DNA of 32,121 bases, from contig JASHPH010000366.1 in NCBI GenBank assembly GCA_030038255.1, forward strand, positions 1 to 32,121, given 5' to 3'. Source of the stretch: Candidatus Sulfotelmatobacter sp. (GTDB lineage: Bacteria > Acidobacteriota > Terriglobia > Terriglobales > Acidobacteriaceae). Positions 14,853 through 22,818 of the stretch are shown one piece after another; position 1 is the stretch's first letter; each line of letters starts with the position of its first letter. The notes below the pieces were generated by a model. The model worked only from the letters and a program-made list of their open reading frames with translations, ran no database searches and had not been told where the DNA came from. The translations under genes were made by a program, and so were the position numbers.

Positions 14853-15377
14853 CTACTTCTTCGGCTGCGCCGTCGGCGGTAGGAAGCCGTTCAGGCGCAG
14901 ATACATTGCCGCCGAGCTGTAGTGATCGGCCCAGTCGTTGGTGAGCGCGATCAGGGCGAAAGCGCGTGAGCCAGTGTGACCGCCGAACAATTCGACTTCG
15001 TCGGCGAGTCTTGAGTCATCGATCTTGCTAAGCGCCGTCGTGCAAAAATCAAAACTGGCCTTCAGTGCCTCCACCAGTTTTTCCTTCCCGTCTGATTCCT
15101 TGAGCGGCACCGCCGCCGTGATCTCGGGCATATCGCCAACTCTCGAGCACAAGTAATTGTTCGATTCAATCATGTGCAGCACAAGGTGGCCGAACGTCAT
15201 CTGTTTTTCGGTGGGATGGAAGCCAAACTTCTCGGCCGGCATTTCTTCCACCGCTGCAACCAAGTTTTTCTGCTGACGCGGAAGGATCTCTTTTACCGCC
15301 GAAGTGACTGGACTTTTTTCCTGAGCGAGAACCGCGGATGCAACAAAGAGGAGAATAATACCGCAGGTGCGTTTCAT
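14853..15377 (-). CDS. Secreted DinB-like protein, copy 1
   Basis: 174 residues with a signal peptide (MKRTCGIILLFVASAVLAQ). The rest is a four-helix DinB/YfiT-like bundle: EKFGFHPTEKQMTFGHLVLHM, a central KLVEALKASFDFC helix, and DWADHYSSAAMYLRLNG. Histidines in the FGHLVLHM and WADHY helices sit where the metal-binding triad of the family lies. DinB-fold proteins include thiol-dependent transferases, but exported versions of this kind are uncharacterised. ATG 15377 has a strong AGGAGG 5-6 nt upstream; longer in-frame starts (up to 15542) add residues without homology. The protein is clearly a paralog of the next one, sharing the AMYLRLNG(F/I)LPP(T/S)AQPKK ending. Confidence 0.88.
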   Translation of the reverse strand: MKRTCGIILLFVASAVLAQEKSPVTSAVKEILPRQQKNLVAAVEEMPAEKFGFHPTEKQMTFGHLVLHMIESNNYLCSRVGDMPEITAAVPLKESDGKEKLVEALKASFDFCTTALSKIDDSRLADEVELFGGHTGSRAFALIALTNDWADHYSSAAMYLRLNGFLPPTAQPKK

Positions 15378-15490
15378 GGTGTCCTCCTGCGATCTTGGCT
15401 GGATGAGACACTCCGTACGCACTAATTCTACGCGCCTTGAGCGCGATGGGGATAAGGGTCTTAGCCGATCGCAACGGCAAGTGTGGTAGA

Positions 15491-15565
15491 CGGCGGACCC
15501 GGCAGCAGACAGCTCCGCCGATTCCGGAGGCCGCGCCCGCACACGAGCTGGTGCAGATCGAGTAG
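15491..15565 (+). pseudogene. Relic of the 3' end of a second radical SAM gene copy
   Basis: This 75-nt stretch, read in frame, gives APPIPEAAPAHELVQIE-stop, while the intact radical SAM gene ends [17 protein letters not shown]-stop. Alignment over 25 codons including the stop shows 54 of 75 bases identical by hand count, with many differences at third codon positions. The upstream part of the gene is absent. It lies between the two DinB paralogs, in the position the radical SAM 3' end holds next to DinB copy 1. This is what a duplicated segment with one decayed half would leave. Confidence 0.7.
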
Positions 15566-15616
15566 CAATGATTCAACAGGGGGAAGTGGAACGTGGGGCA
15601 CCTCCATTTCCACCAC

Positions 15617-16165
15617 CTATTTCTTCGGTTGCGCGGAAGGCGGCAGAATCCCGTTCAGGCGTAAGTACATTGCCGCCGCAGCGTAGTGATCGGCCCAGCC
15701 GCTGGCCAGATGCAACGCCGCTGCAGCGCGCGGGAACTTGCGGCCGCCAAATAGTTCTACGCTGTCGCCCAATTTCGAGTCGTCCATTTTGCTCAATGCG
15801 TCAGTGCAGAAGGCGTAGGACGCTTTCACCGCGGCTACCAGCTGGTCTTTCGTGTCCGTGTCTTTGGCTTTTTCCACCCCCGGGGCGGGAACATCCGCCA
15901 CTTTCGCACACAAGAAATTGTTGGCCTCGGCGATGTGCGCCGCCAGGTGCGCGAAAGTCATTTGATCGGGTGTCGGCTTGTAGGAATATTTGTCGGCCGG
16001 CATGGCCTCCAGCGCTCCAACCGTATCGGATTGCGAGCGCGGCAGCATGCCCCTGAGCGAAGTCGCGACCGGATCTTTCGTTGTGGTCGGTATGGACGAT
16101 GTAGCTTGCGCAAAACTCACCGCAGCGCACAACGTAAGACATACGACGAGAACGATGCTTTTCAC
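15617..16165 (-). CDS. Secreted DinB-like protein, copy 2
   Basis: 182 residues with a signal peptide (MKSIVLVVCLTLCAAVSFAQ) and the same four-helix DinB-like body as its neighbour: DKYSYKPTPDQMTFAHLAAHI, QLVAAVKASYAFCTDALSKMDDSKL, VELFGGRKFPRA, GWADHYAAAAMYLRLNG. The histidines of AHLAAHI and WADHY match copy 1. The start is GTG 16165, with a full AGGAGG seven nt upstream. Copies 1 and 2 are tandem on the minus strand, separated by 239 nt that contain the radical SAM relic. Both have their own ribosome binding site. They look roughly half identical by eye. Function unknown; location should be periplasmic or extracellular. Confidence 0.88.
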   Translation of the reverse strand: MKSIVLVVCLTLCAAVSFAQATSSIPTTTKDPVATSLRGMLPRSQSDTVGALEAMPADKYSYKPTPDQMTFAHLAAHIAEANNFLCAKVADVPAPGVEKAKDTDTKDQLVAAVKASYAFCTDALSKMDDSKLGDSVELFGGRKFPRAAAALHLASGWADHYAAAAMYLRLNGILPPSAQPKK

Positions 16166-16299
16166 GAGAGAACCTCCTGAGGCATTAAAGATATACCGGC
16201 TGCGAGTGGCGCGTCATCCGCCCCTGCGCCTGCAAGATACAAAACACAGCACAACAAAGAGTTTCGAAGCTTGGGCAGTGCTCGTGGCACAATGACGCC

Positions 16300-17133
16300 G
16301 TGCCTAGCGACCCATCGTCACCCGCGCCGACCTTTGTCTACGGCACGGCCTGGAAGGAAGACCGCACCGCGGCGCTAACAGAGCTGGCGCTGCGCTCCGG
16401 TTTCCGGGCGATCGACACGGCCAACCAACGCCGCCACTACTTTGAAGCCGGAGTTGGGGAAGGCCTGGCTGCCGCCTACCGCGCCGGCATCGTTACGCGC
16501 TCGGAAGTTTTTCTGCAGACGAAATTCACCTACCAGCGCGGCCACGACCATCGGCTTCCCTACGATCCCTCGGCCAACCTGGCGCTTCAGGTCGGACAAT
16601 CTCTGGCCAGTTCCCTCGAGCACTTAGGCACGGATCACGTTGACAGTTATGTGCTGCACGGGCCGGCCGCCCTCCATTGGAGCGACGAGGACGCCGAAGT
16701 CTGGGAAGCGATGCGCGGCGAGCGCGATGCCGGCCGCACGCGGCTGCTCGGTGTAAGCAACGTTTCCCTCCAGCATCTCGAGCAGATGGAGGCCGCTCAT
16801 GACGAACTTCCGGCCTTCGTGCAGAATCGCTGCTTCGCTCGTCTCGGTTGGGATCGTGAGATACGGAACTTCTGCCGCGAGCGCGACATCGTTTACCAGG
16901 GATTTTCGCTGCTCACGGCAAACCCGGAGGTCCTTACTCATCCGCCGTTCGTCGCCCTTGCCCAGCGCATGGAAGCCACACCGGCGCAGGTGATCTTCTG
17001 CTTCGCGCATGCTCTGGGGATGGTTCCGCTCACCGGCACATCCAGCGCCGAGCACATGCAGCAGGACTTGGCCAGCTTCAATCTCGTGCTGGCGCCGGGA
17101 TTCGTGCGTTCCATCGAAACGATCGCGGGGTGA
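16300..17133 (+). CDS. Aldo/keto reductase
   Basis: 277 residues, TIM-barrel AKR. The catalytic tetrad is complete: D39 (AIDTANQ), Y47 (RRHYFEAGVGEG), K75 (FLQTKFT) and H120 (SYVLHGP). The C-terminal part has the NADPH-binding region (VPLTGTSSAEHMQQDLA), with small residues where the cofactor phosphate sits. It should reduce carbonyl compounds with NADPH; the substrate is not predictable. The start is GTG 16300, and the upstream 134 nt are shared with the divergent DinB copy 2. The protein is shorter than typical AKRs (about 300-330) at its N-terminus and lacks the first beta hairpin. The nearby HYFEAGVGE pattern suggests the eukaryotic-like/plant-type branch. Confidence 0.9.
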   Translation: MPSDPSSPAPTFVYGTAWKEDRTAALTELALRSGFRAIDTANQRRHYFEAGVGEGLAAAYRAGIVTRSEVFLQTKFTYQRGHDHRLPYDPSANLALQVGQSLASSLEHLGTDHVDSYVLHGPAALHWSDEDAEVWEAMRGERDAGRTRLLGVSNVSLQHLEQMEAAHDELPAFVQNRCFARLGWDREIRNFCRERDIVYQGFSLLTANPEVLTHPPFVALAQRMEATPAQVIFCFAHALGMVPLTGTSSAEHMQQDLASFNLVLAPGFVRSIETIAG

Positions 17134-17211
17134 AGGCAGGATGAACTCAGGACGACGGCGAGGGCCAGCACAACTCACCGAAACCAAACGGGGTCCCCGG
17201 ATAAATCCGGC

Positions 17212-17660
17212 TCAGGGGCGGAAGCTTTCAAGCCGCTGAATGTACCAGTCCGGGAAGCCGTATTTCCGGGCGGGTGCCACGATCCGGTCTATGTAGTCGT
17301 TTGTCGCGGGCCTCGGATCCATAGCAGGGCAGATATAGCAAAGGGCCGGCTTCCATTTGCCGTCAAGCGTTTCGGTGAGGACCGCTTCGGGCAGATAGGT
17401 CTCACCTAGCACATCTTTCGCATGGGCATCGAGTAGGCCCAGTTCCGTATGGGTCCGGTAGCCAGAATGCCATAGACGGAGTGCTGGTTGGAGCGGACCA
17501 GGTTCGCACGGGGCCGAATGCAAATGTCAAAACCAAGAAGCTGCGCGACCTCAAACATCCTGGGAGCGTAGCTGACTTCCCGCAGAACATCCAGATTGAT
17601 GTACGACCCATAGAAGAACACCCAGACTTCAGGTTCAGACGTTGCAGGCCCCTCAAGCAA
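17212..17660 (-). pseudogene. Gamma-glutamylcyclotransferase-like protein, frameshifted near 17453
   Basis: Two minus-strand frames make one GGCT/AIG2-like fold. The 5' frame gives EVWVFFYGSYINLDVL, the family's YGS loop near the N-terminus, then SVYGILAT. The homology then continues in a different frame as HTELGLLDAHAKDVLGETYL, KPALCYICPAM and APARKYGFPDWYIQRLE to the TGA at 17212. One base missing near 17453 (minus-strand ccgg|accc) accounts for the switch. The likely start is TTG 17660, just inside the end of the Yip1 gene region. An intact protein would have about 149 residues. Such proteins cyclise gamma-glutamyl groups or are uncharacterised. It is either a young pseudogene or an assembly indel. 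Confidence 0.7.
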
Positions 17661-17695
17661 GGGATTCCGCCTTACACCTTCGTCTCCAGCGATTC

Positions 17696-18457
17696 CTACA
17701 TCGCCGCCAGGAATGAGGCGGCCAGCTTGAACACCAGATACCACCCAGCGACGATCATGATCGCAGTCGAGAGTTTGACCTTGCCAGTGCACGAGTAGCC
17801 AATGCCGACGAGCACAATGCTCCAGATGCTGGTCAGATCGAACGCCGACGCCATCGCCCGAATAAACTTGCCCGTGGTGTCCGGATCGAGATAGTAGCCC
17901 AGATTCGTACCCACGGGATTGTTGATGTCGAAGCCCTCCGGATTCACCCCGGCAAACAGGGCGACCGTGCCGAGAATCGCGCCCAGGATGCCGGGCAGAG
18001 CGCCATACATCGAAATGGCATAAGCCGTTTTGAACGACGTTTGCCCTCCCGCGCCCACCTTGAACGAGGCCCACAAGACCACCGTTTCCACCAGAAGATG
18101 AAACAAAATCATCAATGGGTTGCCGTAAGAGAGAAAGGCCACCACCTTGCTGGGAACCTGAATCCGCTGGGCCTGTTGATCGGGCGGCAGACGGTCGAAT
18201 TGGTCGGCCCGCGAGGAGTGCGCGATCTGATTCCGCGCGACCTGATCGAAGCCGATCTGGCGGCTGATTGCATACACGAAGACAAGCGAGAAGATCGAAA
18301 TCACAAGCCACGGTCCCCACCAGCTGGCGTTGCGGCGCAGGTCGGTGAAGGTTTTCGAGGGCGCAATAAAAGTGTTGAGAATGCGCGCGCCTTCCGAAAG
18401 CGGCACCGGCTCGGGAGTGGGAGCCGACGAAGCGGGCAAGACTGGAGCGGCAGCCAT
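17696..18457 (-). CDS. Yip1-family integral membrane protein
   Basis: 253 residues from ATG 18457, which has a strong AGGAGG five nt upstream. A Pro/Ala-rich cytoplasmic N-terminus is followed by FIAPSKTFTDLRRNASWWGPWL, which matches the start of bacterial Yip1 domains, and then about five membrane helices (WLVISIFSLVFVYAI, PLMILFHLLVETVVLWASF, YGALPGILGAILGTVALFAG, TSIWSIVLVGIGYSC, TAIMIVAGWYLVFKLAASF). The GYSCTGKVKLSTA loop fits the family. Function is unknown in bacteria. It ends 36 nt before the start of the frameshifted GGCT-like gene, so the two are probably cotranscribed. In-frame starts further upstream (18514) lack a ribosome binding site. Confidence 0.85.
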   Translation of the reverse strand: MAAAPVLPASSAPTPEPVPLSEGARILNTFIAPSKTFTDLRRNASWWGPWLVISIFSLVFVYAISRQIGFDQVARNQIAHSSRADQFDRLPPDQQAQRIQVPSKVVAFLSYGNPLMILFHLLVETVVLWASFKVGAGGQTSFKTAYAISMYGALPGILGAILGTVALFAGVNPEGFDINNPVGTNLGYYLDPDTTGKFIRAMASAFDLTSIWSIVLVGIGYSCTGKVKLSTAIMIVAGWYLVFKLAASFLAAM

Positions 18458-18775
18458 GCGTGCCTCCTGCGAGGAATTCCACGAAATTCTAGCTGGGGGT
18501 CTGCCGCGGCACAAGGAGGCGACTCGGCCCTCGAAACGTGAAGCTTAGCTTAGTGGCCTAATCACTTTCGAAGGCGCCATCCCGAGCGCAGCCGGTTTTC
18601 AGGCGGAGCGAGGGATCTCGCGCGGAGTGCCACGGGCGGTGCACGCGAGATCTCTCGCCTCGCTAGTGAGGACGCGAGGCTTCGGGATGACACTCAACGA
18701 GCGGGATTAGATCAAAACTGAACTGCTGCCCCAAGAACTCGCCCACGTCACGGTTGCCTTCGTTAAGATGTCCTG
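18458..18775. repeat. 318-nt gap with a large inverted repeat at 18576-18693
   Basis: The outer ends are gccatcccgagcg (18576-18588) and cttcgggatgacac (18680-18693). Inside, gcggagcgagggatctcgcg (18603-18622) pairs with 18644-18663 at about 17 of 20 positions, a strong hairpin. It is the same tcatcc(c/t)gagcg family as at 8011-8074 and 25664-25811. The rest of the gap holds the divergent upstream regions of the Yip1 and CPBP genes; no gene is seen. Confidence 0.7.
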
Positions 18776-19663
18776 ATGCAGAACGTCACGCCCGCTGCCA
18801 TCGCCACGCTAGTTCTGGAGCTGGCTCCCGCCGTGGCCTTCGGTTTCGCCGCCGAGCGCATCGGGCAACGCGTCCAGCGATGGCCGGCAGCAGTGCGCGT
18901 GCTGTCTCCCGCGATCCTGGTCGTCCCCTATGTTGTAATCGCAGCCTCACAGCACTTGTTTCGCTGGTCGTGGTTTGGCTTGTATGCCGCGCTGCCGCTT
19001 GTGATCGCGTGGCTGCTGGGACAAGCGGCGCAGGCCGATCCCACCCAACGCGGCAACTGGCGTGACGCTGTGGTCCTGCTCATCCTCGGACTCGCCGTCG
19101 ATTTGCGCTGGTTTGAATCCGCGTGGCCGTCTGGCCTGCGTGCGCTGAACGAACTGCTGCTCGTCGATATGGGCCTCTACGGGTTCCTCGCCATGCGGCA
19201 ACTCGACGGCGTCGGCTTCAATTTCTGCCTCAAGGGGACCGACTGGAAAACCGGTCTGCGCGAATTGTCCTTCTTCACTCCGATCGTTCTGGTCCTGGGA
19301 CTCGCGCTGGGTTTCATTCATCCCCACGCGAATGGGCCGGCGTGGTGGAAGGCGGTTCTGACCTGGATCGCAATTTTTTTCTTCACCGCCGTTCCCGAAG
19401 AGCTCTATTTCCGCGGATGGCTGCAGAATGTTCTGGAACGCCGTGTCGGCCGGGAGGCGGCACTGATCATCGCATCGATTCTGTTCGGGTTATCGCACTT
19501 CAATAAAAAGAATCCGCTGGGCCGCCACTTCAACTGGCGCTACGTAGTGCTGGCCACGATCGCCGGCATCTTCTACGGGCGCGCGTGGCGCGAACGGCGC
19601 CGGGTTCCGGCCTCCACCATCACCCACACCTGCGTGGATTGGCTGTGGTCGTGGTGGTTCTAG
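18776..19663 (+). CDS. CPBP-family intramembrane metalloprotease
   Basis: 295 residues with about eight membrane helices. The three CPBP/Rce1 active-site motifs are intact: EExxxR (E208, E209, R213 in VPEELYFRGWLQN), FxxxH (H241 in ILFGLSHFN), and H284 in THTCVDWLW. Members of this family cut membrane-embedded or lipid-modified substrates; bacterial ones are linked to bacteriocin self-immunity, stress response and cell-envelope homeostasis. The substrate is unknown. No ribosome binding site is clear ahead of ATG 18776. It converges with the GNAT gene 43 nt downstream. A second, degenerate member lies 0.6 kb further on. Confidence 0.88.
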   Translation: MQNVTPAAIATLVLELAPAVAFGFAAERIGQRVQRWPAAVRVLSPAILVVPYVVIAASQHLFRWSWFGLYAALPLVIAWLLGQAAQADPTQRGNWRDAVVLLILGLAVDLRWFESAWPSGLRALNELLLVDMGLYGFLAMRQLDGVGFNFCLKGTDWKTGLRELSFFTPIVLVLGLALGFIHPHANGPAWWKAVLTWIAIFFFTAVPEELYFRGWLQNVLERRVGREAALIIASILFGLSHFNKKNPLGRHFNWRYVVLATIAGIFYGRAWRERRRVPASTITHTCVDWLWSWWF

Positions 19664-19706
19664 CCGTGGCGGGGTCTATTGCCGCCGATTCTGATTCGCA
19701 AGCCGC

Positions 19707-20200
19707 TTATTCGCGAGTTTTTATTTGCAATCTGTGTTCCACGGTCTGGCCAATGTCCTTCCAGACCATCCAATGCGGTTTCAGATCCTTTGCGCCGTGC
19801 CGCGCATAGAACGCCGGGCGGCTAAATTCGAAGGCTCAACGTCCACGCAGACACTCCGCGCACCCTGTGCGACAAACCATTCCGCCAAGAGATTAAACAA
19901 TTCTGCCGCCACTCCCCGCTTGCGGCACTCGGGACGAACCGAAATCCACTCCAGCTCTCCGTCGCACCCGAAGCGGCGTGTAAGATGCCCCGCAATCAAT
20001 CCCACGATGCGGTCACCCTCCACACCCACGAACACCGCGCGGGACGGCAACGACTCGCGTGGATGCAGCCCCGCGCCCAGGTATTGCCGGATGCGTTCCC
20101 GCCAGTACGGTTCAGTGCCCCAGTCCCCGGCGCGGATTTCCGCCATCTGCGGAATGTCGCCGTCGCCAGCCTGCCGGTAGAGGAGCTTGTCCTTCTCCAT
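19707..20200 (-). pseudogene. GNAT N-acetyltransferase, frameshifted near 19811
   Basis: The first frame (from ATG 20200) carries the GNAT core: YRQAGDGDIPQMAEIR at the N-terminus, RAVFVGVEGDRIVGLIAGHL, the beta4/acetyl-CoA strand ELEWISVRPECRKRGVAAELF (with the R-x-x-G-x-A pyrophosphate loop) and VDVEPSNLAARR. The frame then ends in SMRGTAQRI-stop at 19781. In the next frame the expected GNAT ending appears at once: FYARHGAKDLKPHWMVWKDI and so on to a TAA at 19707-19709. One base missing between 19811 and 19812 explains it. An intact protein would have about 164 residues, normal for the family. The truncated form lacks the last strands and would be unlikely to fold. Substrate unknown. Confidence 0.8.
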
Positions 20201-20305
20201 GCGTGCTTTATCCTTGCGGCGAATCCGTCGTTCTGCTGCGATGAAGATTACAGCACAATGCTGCAGGCGATTGTCTCCTCATCATCACGCGAGGCTGACG
20301 AGCGT

Positions 20306-20947
20306 CTAGCGCGTCGGGTCGTAGCGCAGGTACCCCAATCCCACCCGCAGGTGATGGATGAGCGCGTCGGGGACAGACACGGCGAAGCAAAGCCCGAGTA
20401 GTCCCTGCGCCAGGCCAAGCGCGTAAATGTTGCGATAGCGGCGAAAGAGCGCACACGAAACCACTCCCCACGCCAGCGTGGCCAGGGTGAGCCACACGCT
20501 GGGCAGGTGGGCGGCCGCGAACAGCACCGCGGTCACGCCCACAGCGGCTGTCTCACCGCGCAGAATGCGCGCCAGGCGCGGCTGAAAGTAGTCGTTCAGC
20601 AGGAACTGCTGGTAGATCGTCCACAGAAAGTAGCCCGTCACATGCTGAACGTCGGGATGGTACAGGGGATGAAGCGTCCCGAGCTGCTTGGCCAAGAGCA
20701 CGCCAACAGTGGCGAGAACAGCGGCAGCAGGCAGAATCCACAGCGACGCCTTCAGGCCGCGATGGCCGAAGCCGAGTTCATCGCGTGTCGGGCGATCGAT
20801 GACCACGATAGCAAGCGTGACCAGGAGCGCAACCGGGGACAGGACGCGCTGCACCGACTCCGGCGTCCAGATCGCGACCATGATGATCCCATAGCCGACC
20901 AGCACCTCGACCAGATCGCGGGCGAAACTTGGCTCAGGGCGTGACAT
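20306..20947 (-). CDS. CPBP-like membrane protein lacking catalytic glutamates
   Basis: 213 residues with about six to seven membrane helices and the overall plan of a CPBP (Abi/CAAX) protein. The first motif reads YQQFLLNDYFQPRL (Q113, Q114), where active members have EExxxR; the second, VLFAAAHLPS, keeps F143 and H147; the third region, LAQGLLG, has Q181 where His is usual. Two of three catalytic sites are thus altered, so it is probably a non-proteolytic relative, perhaps a binding or assembly protein. The E-to-Q changes are direct from the sequence; the loss of activity is inference. No Shine-Dalgarno is seen before ATG 20947. Separate from the active CPBP gene (18776), which runs the other way. 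Confidence 0.75.
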   Translation of the reverse strand: MSRPEPSFARDLVEVLVGYGIIMVAIWTPESVQRVLSPVALLVTLAIVVIDRPTRDELGFGHRGLKASLWILPAAAVLATVGVLLAKQLGTLHPLYHPDVQHVTGYFLWTIYQQFLLNDYFQPRLARILRGETAAVGVTAVLFAAAHLPSVWLTLATLAWGVVSCALFRRYRNIYALGLAQGLLGLCFAVSVPDALIHHLRVGLGYLRYDPTR

Positions 20948-21017
20948 TGGGCAAGTATGGCATGGGTTCTGGCCGCTTCGCTCGCCACATTGCCGGGCGT
21001 CTCTGCGCGGCGTGTGC

Positions 21018-21857
21018 CTACGTCGTCAGCTCAGGCGTGGCTTCCAGCAGGCTGCGAGTGTAGGGATGGGCGGGGCGCGCCGTGATCTGCTCGGTATCTC
21101 CAAGCTCGACGATTTGCCCCTTGTACATCACGGCGATGCGGGTCGAAAGATACCGGACCACCGGCATTGAATGAGAAATAAATAAGTAGGTCAGGCCGAA
21201 TTCCCGCTGCAGCTGCGCCAGCAGATTGACAATCTGCGCTCCCACGCTGACGTCGAGCGCCGAAACCGGCTCGTCGCACACAATAAACTTTGGCCGCAGC
21301 GCCAGTGCCCGCGCGATGCCGATGCGCTGCCGCTGTCCTCCCGAAAATTCATGTGGATAGCGGCGCAACGCCGAATCATCGAGCCCCACGGCGTGCAGGA
21401 GTTCGACCACGCGGCTGCGCGTGTCGAGTTTTGATCGGCCGGGCAGTCCAGGGCGGCCGTTCCCGCTCGAATCTCCATGAATGATCAGCGGTTCGGCGAT
21501 GATGTCCTCGACGCGAAAGCGCGGATCGAGCGAGGCGAAGGGATCCTGAAAAATGATTTGCAGGTCGCGGCGCAACCGCCGCATTTCGCCGCGGCCAGCC
21601 GAGAGCAGATCGCGGCCTTCGAAGCGTATGCTGCCCGACGTGGGCTCGATCAGGCGGAGAATGAGCCGGCCTAGAGTGCTCTTGCCCGACCCGGATTCGC
21701 CCACCAGTCCGAGCGTCTCGCCCGCTTCAATATCGAGCGAGACATCATTGACGGCGCGGACTTCGCCAGCTCTGCCGCCGACCCTCGCACTTCCGCCAAA
21801 CGCAGATGCTCTTGCAGAAAATACCTTCGTCAGGTTGCGGACTTCAATCAGAGGCAC
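21018..21857 (-). CDS. Peptide/nickel-type ABC transporter ATP-binding protein (DppF/OppF-like)
   Basis: 279 residues, one ABC domain. Walker [10 protein letters not shown] (53-61), Q-loop [13 protein letters not shown], signature [14 protein letters not shown], Walker [16 protein letters not shown]-loop LFISHSM, and the C-terminal [16 protein letters not shown] tail specific to the oligopeptide-transporter ATPases (OppF/DppF, about 300-330 residues). It should power import of peptides together with a second ATPase, two permeases and a binding protein, none of which is in this window. Two Gly/Ser/Arg-rich insertions (around residues 15-32 and 130-150) are unlike typical members. It begins 17 nt after the EamA stop, so it may share its transcript. 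Confidence 0.9.
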   Translation of the reverse strand: MPLIEVRNLTKVFSARASAFGGSARVGGRAGEVRAVNDVSLDIEAGETLGLVGESGSGKSTLGRLILRLIEPTSGSIRFEGRDLLSAGRGEMRRLRRDLQIIFQDPFASLDPRFRVEDIIAEPLIIHGDSSGNGRPGLPGRSKLDTRSRVVELLHAVGLDDSALRRYPHEFSGGQRQRIGIARALALRPKFIVCDEPVSALDVSVGAQIVNLLAQLQREFGLTYLFISHSMPVVRYLSTRIAVMYKGQIVELGDTEQITARPAHPYTRSLLEATPELTT

Positions 21858-21874
21858 GCTCGGATGCTACCAGA

Positions 21875-22750
21875 TCAACCCGCCGCAATCAGCGGCACGG
21901 CGGCCAGAGCGGCCAGCAGGCCAACGAACCTCCAGCGGCTGAAATGTTCTTTCAGCACGATGCGAGCGAGCAGCACCGTCACCGCTGGATACAGCGAGGT
22001 GATCACCACGGCTTCATCCAACCGCCCGTGCTGATTGGCGTAAATGAACAGGGCGCTCGCCAGAATGTCGAAGCATCCGGCAATCACGCCAAAACCTGCG
22101 CTCGCGCGATCGAGCGCAAGAGGCGCGCGCACAATCACGACCGCGATGGCCGTAGATGTGAACGATCCCACACGAGAAACCACAGCAATCCACGCAGGAG
22201 ATCCATGCGCCTGGTGAATGCACAAATAGAAAGTCGCGAATCCTACACCCGCGAGCGCCGCAGCGCCTACGCCCGCAGGACGGCCGCCGTCACCTTCGCC
22301 CTGCGGTTCGGGGCGCGTGATCAGCCAGATAGCCACGATGGCCAGCACGAAGCCTGCAATCGTCCAGCGGCTGGGTGCGCCTTCCATGGCGATGTCGGCC
22401 AGCGTGGGAATGGCCGCGCCGAGCAGCGCAGCAATCGGCGCCGTCAGGCCCATCTGCCCGGAGGCCAGGGCACGATAGAAGATCGCCAGCGCAAAGCCTC
22501 CCACCGAGCCGGCCACAAACGCCCACACCATGCTCGCGTTCGCGGGCAGCGGACCGCCCTGTGCGAAAGCAATGGCAAACATCAGCGCGAAGGCGCATAT
22601 GTGTGAAAACGCAGTCAGCACAAACGCGTTGGCGCGGCGCGAGCCATATCCGCCCGCGAAATCCGCCGCCCCCCACAGAAACACGGCGGTCACCGAGAAA
22701 GCCACGGGCGCGAATTGATCCGGGATAAACACGAAGCATGAGCGTAGCAT
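21875..22750 (-). CDS. EamA/DMT-family transporter
   Basis: 291 residues, about ten membrane helices arranged as two EamA repeats: the first (about 15-145) contains [17 protein letters not shown] and [27 protein letters not shown], the second (about 160-290) [31 protein letters not shown] with the conserved ending [18 protein letters not shown]. Members of the drug/metabolite transporter superfamily export or import amino acids, nucleosides or drugs; the substrate cannot be told. A Gly/Glu-rich loop joins the halves. ATG 22750 lacks a Shine-Dalgarno; GTG 22732 is possible. It is divergent from the DUF2059 gene with 68 nt between, and probably cotranscribed with the ABC gene downstream. Confidence 0.88.
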   Translation of the reverse strand: MLRSCFVFIPDQFAPVAFSVTAVFLWGAADFAGGYGSRRANAFVLTAFSHICAFALMFAIAFAQGGPLPANASMVWAFVAGSVGGFALAIFYRALASGQMGLTAPIAALLGAAIPTLADIAMEGAPSRWTIAGFVLAIVAIWLITRPEPQGEGDGGRPAGVGAAALAGVGFATFYLCIHQAHGSPAWIAVVSRVGSFTSTAIAVVIVRAPLALDRASAGFGVIAGCFDILASALFIYANQHGRLDEAVVITSLYPAVTVLLARIVLKEHFSRWRFVGLLAALAAVPLIAAG

Positions 22751-22818
22751 GGGGAGGAGCGTAGCCTAGCTTTAGCCTTGGGAATCGGGTACTCTTAGAA
22801 AGCTTGCCGGAGGTTCCT

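Noticed and set aside
17406-18482. 358-codon minus-strand frame spanning Yip1 and the GGCT-like gene
   Set aside because: The upstream part is an out-of-frame shadow of Yip1. Only its last ~85 codons are real, as the first half of the frameshifted GGCT-like gene.
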